Origin: Glaciecola sp. XM2
GTDB lineage: Bacteria > Pseudomonadota > Gammaproteobacteria > Enterobacterales > Alteromonadaceae
Assembly (NCBI RefSeq): GCF_018595715.1
Contig: NZ_JAHEOJ010000024.1
Coordinates: forward strand, 310,001 to 374,000
Direction: 5' to 3'
Length of the DNA: 64,000 nt
The translations under genes were made by a program, and so were the position numbers. This document shows, piece by piece, positions 52,371-61,873 of the stretch. Each line of letters starts with the position of its first letter. The first letter of the stretch is position 1. The notes under the pieces were generated by a model. The model saw only the letters and a program-made list of their open reading frames with translations. It was not told the origin of the DNA and ran no database searches.

Positions 52371-55079
52371 TCAATCCTCTGGCGCGTCAAACGGGTTGTT
52401 ATAATATTGTCCACCAATATCGAGCCATTCTGCGATGAGCCTAAGCTCTGCGGGGCTGAGGATCCCTTGGTGGGTAGGTGAATTCATCGCATCGAAAAAC
52501 CGCGTACTGCTTTGCGCGCCGTTAACTCGCATGCTGGCAGGTACATTGACCGTTTGCGTCAGTGGAATGGGGTTACCTTCCGCATCTAAAATAAGCTCAC
52601 CTTCTTCATCAGTTGCAAACACCTGATTACCGTTTTGATCAAGCACCGGCACTAAGGTATCTAGCAACGCGCCTTCGACTATTTCTTGTGCACTGTCGTT
52701 AAACATCAACTCGCGATAACTTGTGATGAAATCTGGGTTATCACTAGATGGACCGCTGGTTAACTCAAGCTGCCCAAGTGGCACACGTAAAGTGCCTTCA
52801 CTATCGGCGGGGCTATGACAGGCAACACAGGTGTTATTGGCAAGTTCATTGCCCATTTCATCTAGCACCACACGAGGTAATTCAAATATCGGCGCGATAT
52901 GTTCAGGATAATTAATCACCGACCGGCACAATGCGCTCCATCCCAATGCGCAGGCACTGTTAATCGGCAGTGGCGTGAGCAAATCAGCATACGCGTAGGT
53001 AAATGATTCGCTGGGCGTTTGTGCATCTGGATTTGTCCATATATCCTCAAACACAATATTAGGGCCTAATTGTGCAACACCGTTTATGCGCGATAGCGTT
53101 TGCGCCATGGTTTCACCTATGTCTGCAAACAACGCTGGATTAGTATTTGGGAAGGGTACTCCGGTATTTGGTGCACCGCTATTAATTGACGCAGGCTGAG
53201 CGTCGAGACGACCATGTGGCGCTTCACTGTTTGCTGTATGACAGCCAATGCAGTTTTTTTGTTCGCCTGGCATCAGTTGCAACCAATTGTTGTGGCGCGC
53301 GCTTATGCGATGACCATTTGCATCTGTTACCTCTATAGTAAAGGGTACGTTTGCGGGCACTTCGACTTCCACAGAGCCGTCAGGCTGAATGGGCGTGTAG
53401 CCGACTATTTCGCGCATCAACTGATTACGTGAACGGCCAAATGCGCTGTTGTCAAAATCTCGTACATCTTCATCGGGGATAGATACGCTTTTGACAACGC
53501 GTAAGAAACGCGCTGGCCGCTGTAGTGCGCTGGTTTGAGATGGGTCACGCGTATTCGCAAGGCCAAACGGGCTGGTATCAACACCGTCAACATCGTAAAC
53601 ACTTTGAATGGACAATATGCCAACGCCTCTGTCGAGTAGGCCACTTTCGCTGCGATCTATCGTCGACTCAGGGTTACTTGGGAAAGGGCGACTCTCCATT
53701 GCGACGACTTCACTCACCACTAAGTCGCTTTGCGGAATACTTAGTGGAAGTTGCGTTTCTTCAGCAGCGCCATCTTCATCAGACGTTGCAGGCGTAAACA
53801 TCCATAAGCCATACACCGGAGGCGCTAATTCAAACTCAGGATTTTCTATGTTTTCAGCAGAACACGGCGCAATAGTGCGTTGTGTATCCTCTGGCGCGCC
53901 TTCGGGTAAAACCGCAAACAGGCGGCACTGCGACCAACTAAACAAAATGCGGCCAGAACCATCCCAAAGTGGATACAAAGCGTTAATAAAACCGCCCGCT
54001 GATATGTCATCTACAAAATTAATCGTATCAAATAATACATTTTGCTGAGCAGGACCACTTAAGCCTTGTTGGCTATCGATGGGGCGCATATTGTCCACAT
54101 AGCTATCAATGTCGATACTCACATAAGTGGTGCCAAACAGCGGCTCTGAAAACGAGTCAATACCTAGCAATACATCACCATCGGGTGTGACACTGGCTTT
54201 ACTAAATTGGGTATCATCAAGACCATCAACCGAGTCATGACTATGACGTCCGTACATTAGTGTAAGGTCGCTACCGTCTGCATTAATCTGGTACAGGTTT
54301 AAGCCTTTATTGCCAGCGACTTGGTCCCAACGACTGAATAAAATCTTACCATTTGGCAACACGATTGGGTCAAGATCGTGGCTTTGATTGAAGGATATTT
54401 GGGCAATATTGGCGCCATCGTTATCCATGATGTGCAGCACAGATGCTGGCACGTCTAGTCCTTCTTCCAAACCGGCATATTGCGGTTTGCCTTCATCTAA
54501 CAAACGCGCCTGGTTGCCCCGTTGGCGCGTCGAGCTGAAAATAATTCTACCATCGGATAGGTATACCGGCCCGGTATCATCTCCTGCTTCTGCGACAATA
54601 TCTGAGGCGATAACGCGGCGCAGTTCGTCAACGGTGCGATCGTACTCATAGATGTTCCATGTAGGCACGTCGTCCATACCGTCGAGCTCTGGGGCGCGCG
54701 CACTAAATACAATGCGTTCACCGGTGTAATCGCTTTCTAAATCTTTTATATCGATTGGCAATGCTGCTTCTTCTGGGGAAACGTCTTGGTTTTCAAACAT
54801 CAACTCCACTAAACGAGGCGTTAAATCAGTCTCTTGAGCTGATGCGTTTGCGCGTGCTTTTAAAATTAATGACGCACCTGGGATAAACTCAGCAGGCATC
54901 GTCAAGTCGCGCAATGGCTCGCCTTCGGACACCGTTAAGTCGCGTTGGATAAATGCAAGTGGTACGTCAATGACTACCGGATCGGGCTCTTGTTCTTCGG
55001 TAGGCACAATGGACCCGCCGCAAGCCACGACAAAAGAGGAAATGATACCTAGAGCGGCAAAACGCCTAATGTTCTTCAT
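52371..55079 (-). CDS. Beta-propeller (PD40-like) lipoprotein with two c-type heme sites
   Basis: The ATG at 55079 starts a signal peptide with lipobox (FVVACGG, cysteine near residue 20); an upstream ATG at 55106 lacks support. Repeats such as RIIFSSTRQRGNQARLL, KILFSRWDQVAGNKGLNLY and RILFSWSQCRLF mark a PD40/TolB-type propeller. C-terminally there are two C-x2-C-H heme sites, CIGCHTAN near residue 610 and CVACHSPAD near 753. The layout resembles hydrazine-synthase-alpha-like multidomain cytochromes but the function is unknown. It is the first gene of the minus-strand operon. Confidence 0.85.
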   Translation of the reverse strand: MKNIRRFAALGIISSFVVACGGSIVPTEEQEPDPVVIDVPLAFIQRDLTVSEGEPLRDLTMPAEFIPGASLILKARANASAQETDLTPRLVELMFENQDVSPEEAALPIDIKDLESDYTGERIVFSARAPELDGMDDVPTWNIYEYDRTVDELRRVIASDIVAEAGDDTGPVYLSDGRIIFSSTRQRGNQARLLDEGKPQYAGLEEGLDVPASVLHIMDNDGANIAQISFNQSHDLDPIVLPNGKILFSRWDQVAGNKGLNLYQINADGSDLTLMYGRHSHDSVDGLDDTQFSKASVTPDGDVLLGIDSFSEPLFGTTYVSIDIDSYVDNMRPIDSQQGLSGPAQQNVLFDTINFVDDISAGGFINALYPLWDGSGRILFSWSQCRLFAVLPEGAPEDTQRTIAPCSAENIENPEFELAPPVYGLWMFTPATSDEDGAAEETQLPLSIPQSDLVVSEVVAMESRPFPSNPESTIDRSESGLLDRGVGILSIQSVYDVDGVDTSPFGLANTRDPSQTSALQRPARFLRVVKSVSIPDEDVRDFDNSAFGRSRNQLMREIVGYTPIQPDGSVEVEVPANVPFTIEVTDANGHRISARHNNWLQLMPGEQKNCIGCHTANSEAPHGRLDAQPASINSGAPNTGVPFPNTNPALFADIGETMAQTLSRINGVAQLGPNIVFEDIWTNPDAQTPSESFTYAYADLLTPLPINSACALGWSALCRSVINYPEHIAPIFELPRVVLDEMGNELANNTCVACHSPADSEGTLRVPLGQLELTSGPSSDNPDFITSYRELMFNDSAQEIVEGALLDTLVPVLDQNGNQVFATDEEGELILDAEGNPIPLTQTVNVPASMRVNGAQSSTRFFDAMNSPTHQGILSPAELRLIAEWLDIGGQYYNNPFDAPED

Positions 55080-55843
55080 GAGCAACCTATTGACTGAATG
55101 ACACAATCCTTTGCTATGCGCATTTGGTGTATGGGAGCGCGATCAATACGGTTGTTGGCTAGGTCAATATTATGACACTTCATCGACCTACAACAACACG
55201 CTTTGCACACAATGCAATAAACGCACCTAAACACCATAATGATACTGCCAGACCCTGAATAGTAATAGTGTCTCGATTTACCGACGAGCACGACGATTAT
55301 ATAAACAACGCACTACTTTAGGGTGCTCAACAAACCCTGACAGCCTTTTAGATTGCGTTCAATCAGCAGTTTTATATACACGCATTAAAAATCATAACTT
55401 AACAAAGGCTATCGGCAAGGGCGCACATTTGTGGACCGAAAATCGTATTTTAAGCAAAAAAAAGCGAAAATAAATTTCATCGGAGTATCAGAAGTTCATA
55501 AGTGTAACTTTTACTAAAAAGCAAAAAGAAACCATAACACACTGATTTAATTTGGAATTAATGCTTTTGTGACCGTACCTGTAAACATTCGTACTATACA
55601 GTGTCTATGTTTTGCGACGAACATACCCATATTTGATTGCGAAAACATGTCAGCTTGTTAATAATACGGGAAGTTTATCAATGAGTTATATTTTAGGGCA
55701 CGATTCTTGTAAATGCTCATGGATGAGAACATCTGAAACATTCCAATGCGTTTAAAGGTTATGAAAATATAGACCGACGCAATGTTGACGATAACCAACA
55801 GCGCTTTTAACCGATGTATAAAAGGCGAAACAGGAGTAAGGTT
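55080..55843. other. Long divergent promoter region of the envelope/cytochrome locus
   Basis: These 764 bases separate the two divergent operons and should hold promoters for both. I see no RNA gene or hairpin terminator. A 24-codon frame at 55681-55755 (ATG to TAA), with GGGAAG seven bases before it, encodes MSYILGHDSCKCSWMRTSET and four more residues, including three cysteines. It may be a leader peptide or chance. Confidence 0.45.
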
Positions 55844-57082
55844 ATGCAAGCATTTCGTACCCACAAGCCAATATCTTTTCGTAAGCAAGGCACGCTAATA
55901 GCATCTGCTATCGCGCTTAGTTTACTCTCATCTGCCGCACTAGCAGACAGTTTAAGCCAAGCCAAGCGTATGCACGACAGGCTTGCTGGCGTTCCAGGTA
56001 GCCAAGCAACGTTGAATGAAATGGCCAATTTGATTGACCAAGGCCAAATAAAAGAAGCCGCTTATATTGCCATGCAAGCGCCTTCTTTTTACAACGTGAC
56101 TGTCAAAAATTGGGTAACTCCTTGGACGAACGAAGAAGCCGATATTTTCGCGGCTCTTAACGACTATACCGCAACGGTTATTGGTATGGTGCGCGATGAT
56201 GTTGATTTTAGGTTAGTGCTAAGCGGAGACATCATTTACACCGCTCAAGGCGTCTCAGGCATTCCTGGGTACAGCGTTGACAATAACGCGCACTATGAAG
56301 CCCTTGAAAATAACGGTATCGATTTATCCACCGCGCTTGTGCAAAGTTCTCAGTCATCGGTCACCGGCTTACCTGTTGAAGCCACTGCAGGTGTCATGAC
56401 AACACGTGGCGCAGCCAAGTCATTTTTTAAAGACGGTACAAATCGCGCGATGTTGCGTTTTACCTTAATGAATCACTTATGTGCCGATTTAGAAGCCTTT
56501 AAAGACACAAGCCTACCGCCCGACCGCATACGGCAAGACTTAAGCCGAAGCCCCGGTGGCGACAGCCGCATATTTGCAAACTCATGCACAGGTTGTCACA
56601 ACGGAATGGATCCTCTTGCTCAAGCCTATGCCTATTATGAGTATCAGTACAATGTAGATTCTGACCCTGAAGGGCAAAACGGGCGCATTACCTACAATGG
56701 GCCAGGGCAAATCGACCCGCAAACCAATTCTCGCGTTACTGCTAAACATCAAATCAACGCCAACAACTTTTCGTTTGGATACATCATTACCGATGATCGC
56801 TGGGATAATTACTGGCGTGAAGGCATCAACCAAACCGTGGGGTGGTCTGATCAACTCAGTGGTTTTGGCTACGGCGCCAAAAGTATGGGTGAAGAGCTCG
56901 CTAACAGTGAAAAATTTGCGCAATGTCAGGTAACCAAAGTGTTTGAAAATGTATGTCTTAGATCGCCTCAAGATAGCAGCGATCGCGCTCAAATCAGCGC
57001 CATTACCAACAATTTTGTCGCCTCAAACTATTCGGTAAAAGAAGTATTTGCCGATACTGCTAGCTACTGTAGAGGAGAATAG
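55844..57082 (+). CDS. Exported protein with one c-type heme site
   Basis: The ATG at 55844 has AGGAG eight bases ahead and gives a long signal peptide (FRKQGTLIASAIALSLLSSA, cleaved near residue 35); an ATG at 55814 lacks this. The 412-aa product has one heme motif C-T-G-C-H near residue 247 followed by NGMDPLAQAYAYYEYQY, which resembles the C-x2-C-H-x3-D-P-L pattern of DUF1588/DUF1585-type proteins. The preceding RGAAKSFFKDGTNRAMLRFT stretch is also similar in style. It is the first gene of the plus-strand operon, and its stop lies two bases before the next start. Confidence 0.78.
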   Translation: MQAFRTHKPISFRKQGTLIASAIALSLLSSAALADSLSQAKRMHDRLAGVPGSQATLNEMANLIDQGQIKEAAYIAMQAPSFYNVTVKNWVTPWTNEEADIFAALNDYTATVIGMVRDDVDFRLVLSGDIIYTAQGVSGIPGYSVDNNAHYEALENNGIDLSTALVQSSQSSVTGLPVEATAGVMTTRGAAKSFFKDGTNRAMLRFTLMNHLCADLEAFKDTSLPPDRIRQDLSRSPGGDSRIFANSCTGCHNGMDPLAQAYAYYEYQYNVDSDPEGQNGRITYNGPGQIDPQTNSRVTAKHQINANNFSFGYIITDDRWDNYWREGINQTVGWSDQLSGFGYGAKSMGEELANSEKFAQCQVTKVFENVCLRSPQDSSDRAQISAITNNFVASNYSVKEVFADTASYCRGE

Positions 57083-57084
57083 TC

Positions 57085-59541
57085 ATGAATCGTCGTATAC
57101 TACATCTCATGTTAGCTAGCTCGGTTTTAATACTGAGCGCCTGTGGCGGTGGCGGTGAAACACAAGTCGTCGAAATGCCCGCTCCACCTCCAAGCAGTCA
57201 ACCGGTCAGTAACTACTCAGGCCCTGCTCCTGCCACCTCTGACGTACAAGATTTTAAAGCCAATGTGTGGGATAACCTCGCCACCACCGAAACATGTGGT
57301 GCTTGCCACATTCAAGGCCAGCAATCTCCCGCTTTTGCTCGCAATGATGACATCAACGAAGCGTATGCCATCACCAACACGTTGGTAAATAAAACAAACG
57401 TTGCTGAATCACTGCTTATCACCAAAGTCGCAGGCGGACACAACTGCTGGTTAAACAGCGACAACGCGTGCCGCGATAACATGATTGTATGGGTAGAAGG
57501 ATGGCTTAACACCGAACAAGCTGCCACGAGCATCGAGTTAGAAGCACCGATAGCTCGCACCGTTGGCGCGAATAAAAACTTCCCAAGCTCACCGGATTTA
57601 TTCGCCGACAACCTTTACCCACTGCTTGAAACCTATTGCAGTGAATGCCATAAGTCTAGTGCCGCTATCCCAATTTCTCCTTACATTGGTTCGTCAGACG
57701 TCACTGAGGCCTATCGTGCATCTATCTCAAAGCTAAATTTAGATAGTCCTGAAGATAGTCGTATTGTTGCACGCGTACGCGATGAGTTTCATAACTGTTG
57801 GGGTGATTGTGTAGCAAACAGTGCAGAGCTCACCTCTGCTATTGCGCAAATGGCAGATGCTATCGAAGTCACCGCTTTAGACAGCAACCTTGTTGCTTCT
57901 AACGCATTGGGCTTGTTTGAAGGTACTTTGGCAAGTGGTGGCGGACGTTTTGAAAGCAACCTGATTGCAAAATGGGAGTTTGAAGAAACCAGCGGCAATA
58001 TAGCGTCTGATACTAGCGGTGTTACGCCATTATTAAACTTAACCGTTTCTGGCGGCTATGAATGGGTCGGCGGTGGCGGCATACAGCTCACCAACGGTAA
58101 AGCGCAGGGGTCAACGACTGCAAGTGCGAAAATCCACGACCTTATTGTGTCAACCGGTGAGTTTTCAATCGAAGCTTGGGTTGCGCCAGCTAATGTTATA
58201 CAAGATGGTCCCGCTCGCATCATAAGCTACTCTGGCGGAGATGACAGACGCAACTTTATGCTCGGTCAAACCCTTTATAACTACGACTTTTTAGTGCGCA
58301 ATGAAAATACCGACAGTAACGGTGAGCCCTCGCTTAGCACTGCTAGTGCTGATGAAGACTTGCAAGCAGCCCTGCAGCACGTAGTGGTTAATTATACCGG
58401 TAATGGCGGTCGTCAGATATTTGTCAACGGACAAAATACCGGTGATGTCGACGTTATAGAAGGTAGCTTGTTAAACGATTGGGATGACAGCTTTGCTTTT
58501 GTTATTGGCTCAGAAGTGAGCGGACGTTTTCCGTTTGATGGAACCATTCGAATGGTTGCACTTCACAACCGCGTGTTAACCGAAGAACAAATCCTCGGCA
58601 ACTTCGACGCTGGTATTGGCCAGCGCTACTACGTGATGTTTGGCATTAGCGAGATTGTCAATGTGAATGAAGCTTATGTTGTATTTGAAGTCAGTCAATT
58701 CGACAGCTTCAGCTACTTATTTTCTGAACCCTTTATGGTTTCCCTTGATGAAAATGCAAATCTGGACGGGATCACACTTACCGGTATGCGCATTGGCATT
58801 AACGGGCGTGAAGAGAAAAGCGGTCAGGTGTTCGCGACGCTTGATGTGAGTGTTGATGGTGCCACTACCAATGAACTTGGCGGTAGTCCTCTCTCTCGCC
58901 AAGGTACCATCATCCCCGTACAAAAAGGGGCGGAGCTTGATGAGTTTTTCTTAACCTTTGAGGTGCTAGGAGACGCGCAGTCTGTGCGTCAAGTTGCCGA
59001 TGATCCAGTGCTATCGCAGCCACAAGACTTACCGCGTCAAGCAGAGGTAGGTATTCGTAACTTCGATGAGATAAACGCCAGTATGTCGGCATTAACCGGT
59101 GTAAGCTCAAATGTGGAAGGAATACGCACTACCTTTACGACTTTGCGTCAGCAGCTACCGAGCGTGACTAATATCGATGGCTTCTTAACGTCTAACCAAA
59201 TGGCGATCACGCAATTGGCGATTAAATACTGCGATGCATTAGTAGAAGACACGCAGCTACGAGCGAGCATGTTCCCAGACATGAACTTTGCCGCTAATGC
59301 CAACAATGGATTTGATCAGGCAACTAAAGACGCCATCATCAACCCACTTACCGAGCGCATGCTAGGGACCAATATTAGCACTCAACCTGCAAGTAGCGAT
59401 GTCTACAATGAGGTGAGTGGTTTAATTGACCGCCTAGGTGCATGTGCAAATCAAAATTCTTGTTCGGCCGATACTACTGAAACCGTAGTGAAAGCCAGCT
59501 GTGCAGCCTTATTAGGCAGCGCCGTCGTTGTTCTACAATAG
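57085..59541 (+). CDS. Lipoprotein with two c-type heme sites and a LamG domain
   Basis: A signal peptide ends at a lipobox (LILSACGG, cysteine near residue 20) and a proline-rich linker. Two heme motifs follow, CGACHIQGQ near residue 73 and CSECHKSS near residue 187, each with extra cysteines and W/N-rich flanks. A LamG/concanavalin-like domain lies at about residues 290-510 (for example FSIEAWVAPANVIQDG and HVVVNYTGNGGRQIFVNGQN). The C-terminal part is unknown. The GGAG site lies in the last codons of the previous gene. LamG domains often bind sugars or proteins at surfaces. Confidence 0.87.
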   Translation: MNRRILHLMLASSVLILSACGGGGETQVVEMPAPPPSSQPVSNYSGPAPATSDVQDFKANVWDNLATTETCGACHIQGQQSPAFARNDDINEAYAITNTLVNKTNVAESLLITKVAGGHNCWLNSDNACRDNMIVWVEGWLNTEQAATSIELEAPIARTVGANKNFPSSPDLFADNLYPLLETYCSECHKSSAAIPISPYIGSSDVTEAYRASISKLNLDSPEDSRIVARVRDEFHNCWGDCVANSAELTSAIAQMADAIEVTALDSNLVASNALGLFEGTLASGGGRFESNLIAKWEFEETSGNIASDTSGVTPLLNLTVSGGYEWVGGGGIQLTNGKAQGSTTASAKIHDLIVSTGEFSIEAWVAPANVIQDGPARIISYSGGDDRRNFMLGQTLYNYDFLVRNENTDSNGEPSLSTASADEDLQAALQHVVVNYTGNGGRQIFVNGQNTGDVDVIEGSLLNDWDDSFAFVIGSEVSGRFPFDGTIRMVALHNRVLTEEQILGNFDAGIGQRYYVMFGISEIVNVNEAYVVFEVSQFDSFSYLFSEPFMVSLDENANLDGITLTGMRIGINGREEKSGQVFATLDVSVDGATTNELGGSPLSRQGTIIPVQKGAELDEFFLTFEVLGDAQSVRQVADDPVLSQPQDLPRQAEVGIRNFDEINASMSALTGVSSNVEGIRTTFTTLRQQLPSVTNIDGFLTSNQMAITQLAIKYCDALVEDTQLRASMFPDMNFAANANNGFDQATKDAIINPLTERMLGTNISTQPASSDVYNEVSGLIDRLGACANQNSCSADTTETVVKASCAALLGSAVVVLQ

Positions 59542-59552
59542 GAAGCAGAAGT

Positions 59553-61196
59553 ATGAAAAAGAAAACGTATAGCTTTGCTAACAACAATACTTCAAAAGTA
59601 CGCCGTGCAGTGCAAAAAGCCCACGGTAAAGATGAGCCGTTGTTTCATAATGACCACGCCCGCCCTGTAACCCGTCGTGATTTTATCGCGCAAGGTTTTT
59701 GTGCCGGCGCGGGTGTCCTCGCAGGCGCATCTGTACTGAGCTTATTTGCCAACCCTCGTAAAGCAATGGCGCAGTTATCACCCGACCTAGAAGCACTTAA
59801 GCAAGGCTGCGGCATTGCCACGCAAGGAGCCGGGAAGATACCGTTTATTGTTTTTGATTTAGCCGGTGGTGTGAATATGGCTGGCTCAAACGTACTCATT
59901 GGTGGACGCGGTGGTCAATTAGACTTCTTAAGTGCACAAGGCTACTCCCGCCAAGGGCTACCTGCTGACATGTTGCCATCTATCGCTAACCCAGAAATGG
60001 GAATATCAGACTTTATTAACACCGAGCTTGGCCTTGCGTTTCACTCAGACAGTGGCTTTTTGCGCGGGATACAAGATAAGCTTTCGGTCACAAATAGGGC
60101 AAATGTAAATGGCGCGGTCATTCCAGCTCGCTCTGAAAATGATACCGGCAATAACCCACATAACCCGATGTACGGTATCAACAAAGCTGGCGCTGACGGT
60201 TCACTGTTAACCCTCATCGGCTCACGAAATTCAGACTCTGGTGGTAACTCTGTTGCACCTCTTAACCTAATCGACGCGGGTAAACGCCCTACCAAAGTCG
60301 ACCGTCCATCTGACGTTACTGGCTTGGTTGATACCGGAGACTTAGTAGGTCTGCTAAGCCAAGAAGATTCTGTTGCGGTGATGGAGTCGATTCAACGCAT
60401 TAGCGACATGAAACTCGACAGGGTCAATACACAAATCACTACGGACGAAGTAGTAAAAGATCTTGTCAGATGCGGTTACGTGAAAAGTGCAGACATTACC
60501 GACCGTTTTGGTGACCCAACTACCTTAAACCCAGAGCTAGACCCATTGATTGTGGGCGAAGGCGGCATATTCACTCAAGAAGAATTTGACGGCGACAGAG
60601 AGTTCCAAAAAACTGCCTCGGTTATGAAGCTAGTGATGAACGGCTTCGCCGGCGCCGGCACTATCACTATGGGTGGATATGACTATCACGTAGGTAATCG
60701 CGCTACTGGCGAGGTAAGAGACCTTCGCGCTGGGCGCTGCATGGGCGCTTGCCTTGAGTATGCTGCGCGCTTGGGTGTGCCACTGATGATGTACGTATGC
60801 AGTGACGGCTCAGTATTCAGTAATGGTATGATTGACGACTCTGTCAATGGTCGAGGCAAAGGCGTATGGACAGGCGATAACTCTTCTACTGCTGGTTCTT
60901 TCTTCTTAGTGTACAACCCTAACGGCACGCCACAACTCCTTGGTGCAGACGCCTTGGAGCAAGCCAGACATCAACAAATTGGCTACATGCGTATGGATGG
61001 TAGCGTAGAAACCGCTGCAACACCGGCTGCAAATAACGTCAACCTACTCGTAGAAACCGTTGTGCTCAACTACTTAGCGCTGCACGGTGAGCAAAATAGG
61101 ATGTCTGAAGTCTTGCCAAATAACGGCTTAGGTAATTCTACCTTGATGGACTCACTCACAGCGTTTGAGCCCATTGTAAACGGTACTATCACGTAA
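59553..61196 (+). CDS. Tat-exported protein, third gene of the cytochrome operon
   Basis: The 547-aa product has a twin-arginine motif (TRRDFIAQGFCAGAGVLAGA, near residues 46-65) with a hydrophobic core and an A-M-A cleavage site. The mature part is alpha/beta-like, with FIVFDLAGGVNMAGSNVL and MGGYDYHVGNRATGEVRDL segments, resembling DUF1501-type sulfatase-fold proteins that accompany heme proteins of the DUF1588 kind. Similar genes are sometimes mislabelled as general secretion proteins. The strand order and spacing (11 bases) tie it to the two cytochrome genes. Confidence 0.8.
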   Translation: MKKKTYSFANNNTSKVRRAVQKAHGKDEPLFHNDHARPVTRRDFIAQGFCAGAGVLAGASVLSLFANPRKAMAQLSPDLEALKQGCGIATQGAGKIPFIVFDLAGGVNMAGSNVLIGGRGGQLDFLSAQGYSRQGLPADMLPSIANPEMGISDFINTELGLAFHSDSGFLRGIQDKLSVTNRANVNGAVIPARSENDTGNNPHNPMYGINKAGADGSLLTLIGSRNSDSGGNSVAPLNLIDAGKRPTKVDRPSDVTGLVDTGDLVGLLSQEDSVAVMESIQRISDMKLDRVNTQITTDEVVKDLVRCGYVKSADITDRFGDPTTLNPELDPLIVGEGGIFTQEEFDGDREFQKTASVMKLVMNGFAGAGTITMGGYDYHVGNRATGEVRDLRAGRCMGACLEYAARLGVPLMMYVCSDGSVFSNGMIDDSVNGRGKGVWTGDNSSTAGSFFLVYNPNGTPQLLGADALEQARHQQIGYMRMDGSVETAATPAANNVNLLVETVVLNYLALHGEQNRMSEVLPNNGLGNSTLMDSLTAFEPIVNGTIT

Positions 61197-61261
61197 ATTG
61201 TGTCACAAGCCCTTTAAGCATGCCATTAGGCGGTTTTTAGGGCTGACGTGTTTTTAGGGCT

Positions 61262-61723
61262 TTAATCAGGCTCGCTAAGCGTGGTAGGTGACCAAAGTCC
61301 CTTCCAACGCTCGCGCTTTTGTTTTGCATTCAGCTCTGGACCGTTTATTAGCTTTGGCCGCTGAAGCTTTTCGGAATCGTGCAAGCACTCACTGTTGATG
61401 GCGCCAAGTAAGTGACCTTCTACGTTCGCTACAACGGCCACAACCTGCTCACAATTAACACAGCGCAAGAACTCCGCCTGCCCAGAACCCTGCTTTGCAT
61501 GACCTAAACTGATAGTGCTAGTAATACTGAGTTCACCACGCTTATCAGACAAAAACATCGTGTTGTTATCACTACAAAAATCACAGTCACACGCGCGCGC
61601 AGCATACTGCTCTATAGCGCTTGGCAACGTTAGCAGCAGCTCCACTTGATTACAGTGACAGGTACCATGATATTTGAACGACACTGGAAAGACCCCCTGA
61701 ATGTCCGAAAATGAAGCATACAC
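61262..61723 (-). CDS. GFA (CENP-V/glutathione-dependent formaldehyde-activating)-family protein
   Basis: The 153-aa protein has the GFA zinc signature: HGTCHCNQVEL near residue 19, the C-D-C-D-F-C cluster near residue 45 and a late FLRCVNCEQ pair near residue 87. Members bind zinc; their reported reaction with glutathione and formaldehyde is not general. It is a single gene; an imperfect hairpin with a perfect 10-bp stem lies upstream. Confidence 0.88.
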   Translation of the reverse strand: MYASFSDIQGVFPVSFKYHGTCHCNQVELLLTLPSAIEQYAARACDCDFCSDNNTMFLSDKRGELSITSTISLGHAKQGSGQAEFLRCVNCEQVVAVVANVEGHLLGAINSECLHDSEKLQRPKLINGPELNAKQKRERWKGLWSPTTLSEPD

Positions 61724-61822
61724 GCCCCTTATCTGTGACTAAACAAGAAAAACCCTGTGGTTAAAGTTGAGTTATTCGTATTTTTTTACGCTTGGTAAGC
61801 CAATATTAACGCTATGGGTTGC

Positions 61823-61851
61823 CTTGGCATCTCGTTAGGAAAGATGCCAAG
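61823..61851. terminator. Hairpin downstream of the transglutaminase-like gene
   Basis: A perfect 10-bp stem (CTTGGCATCT with AGATGCCAAG) closes a 9-nt loop. No T-tract follows on the minus strand, so it may be a stability hairpin or a weak terminator for the gene ending at 61874. Confidence 0.4.
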
Positions 61852-61873
61852 ACACGTATCGTCCGACCACGCT

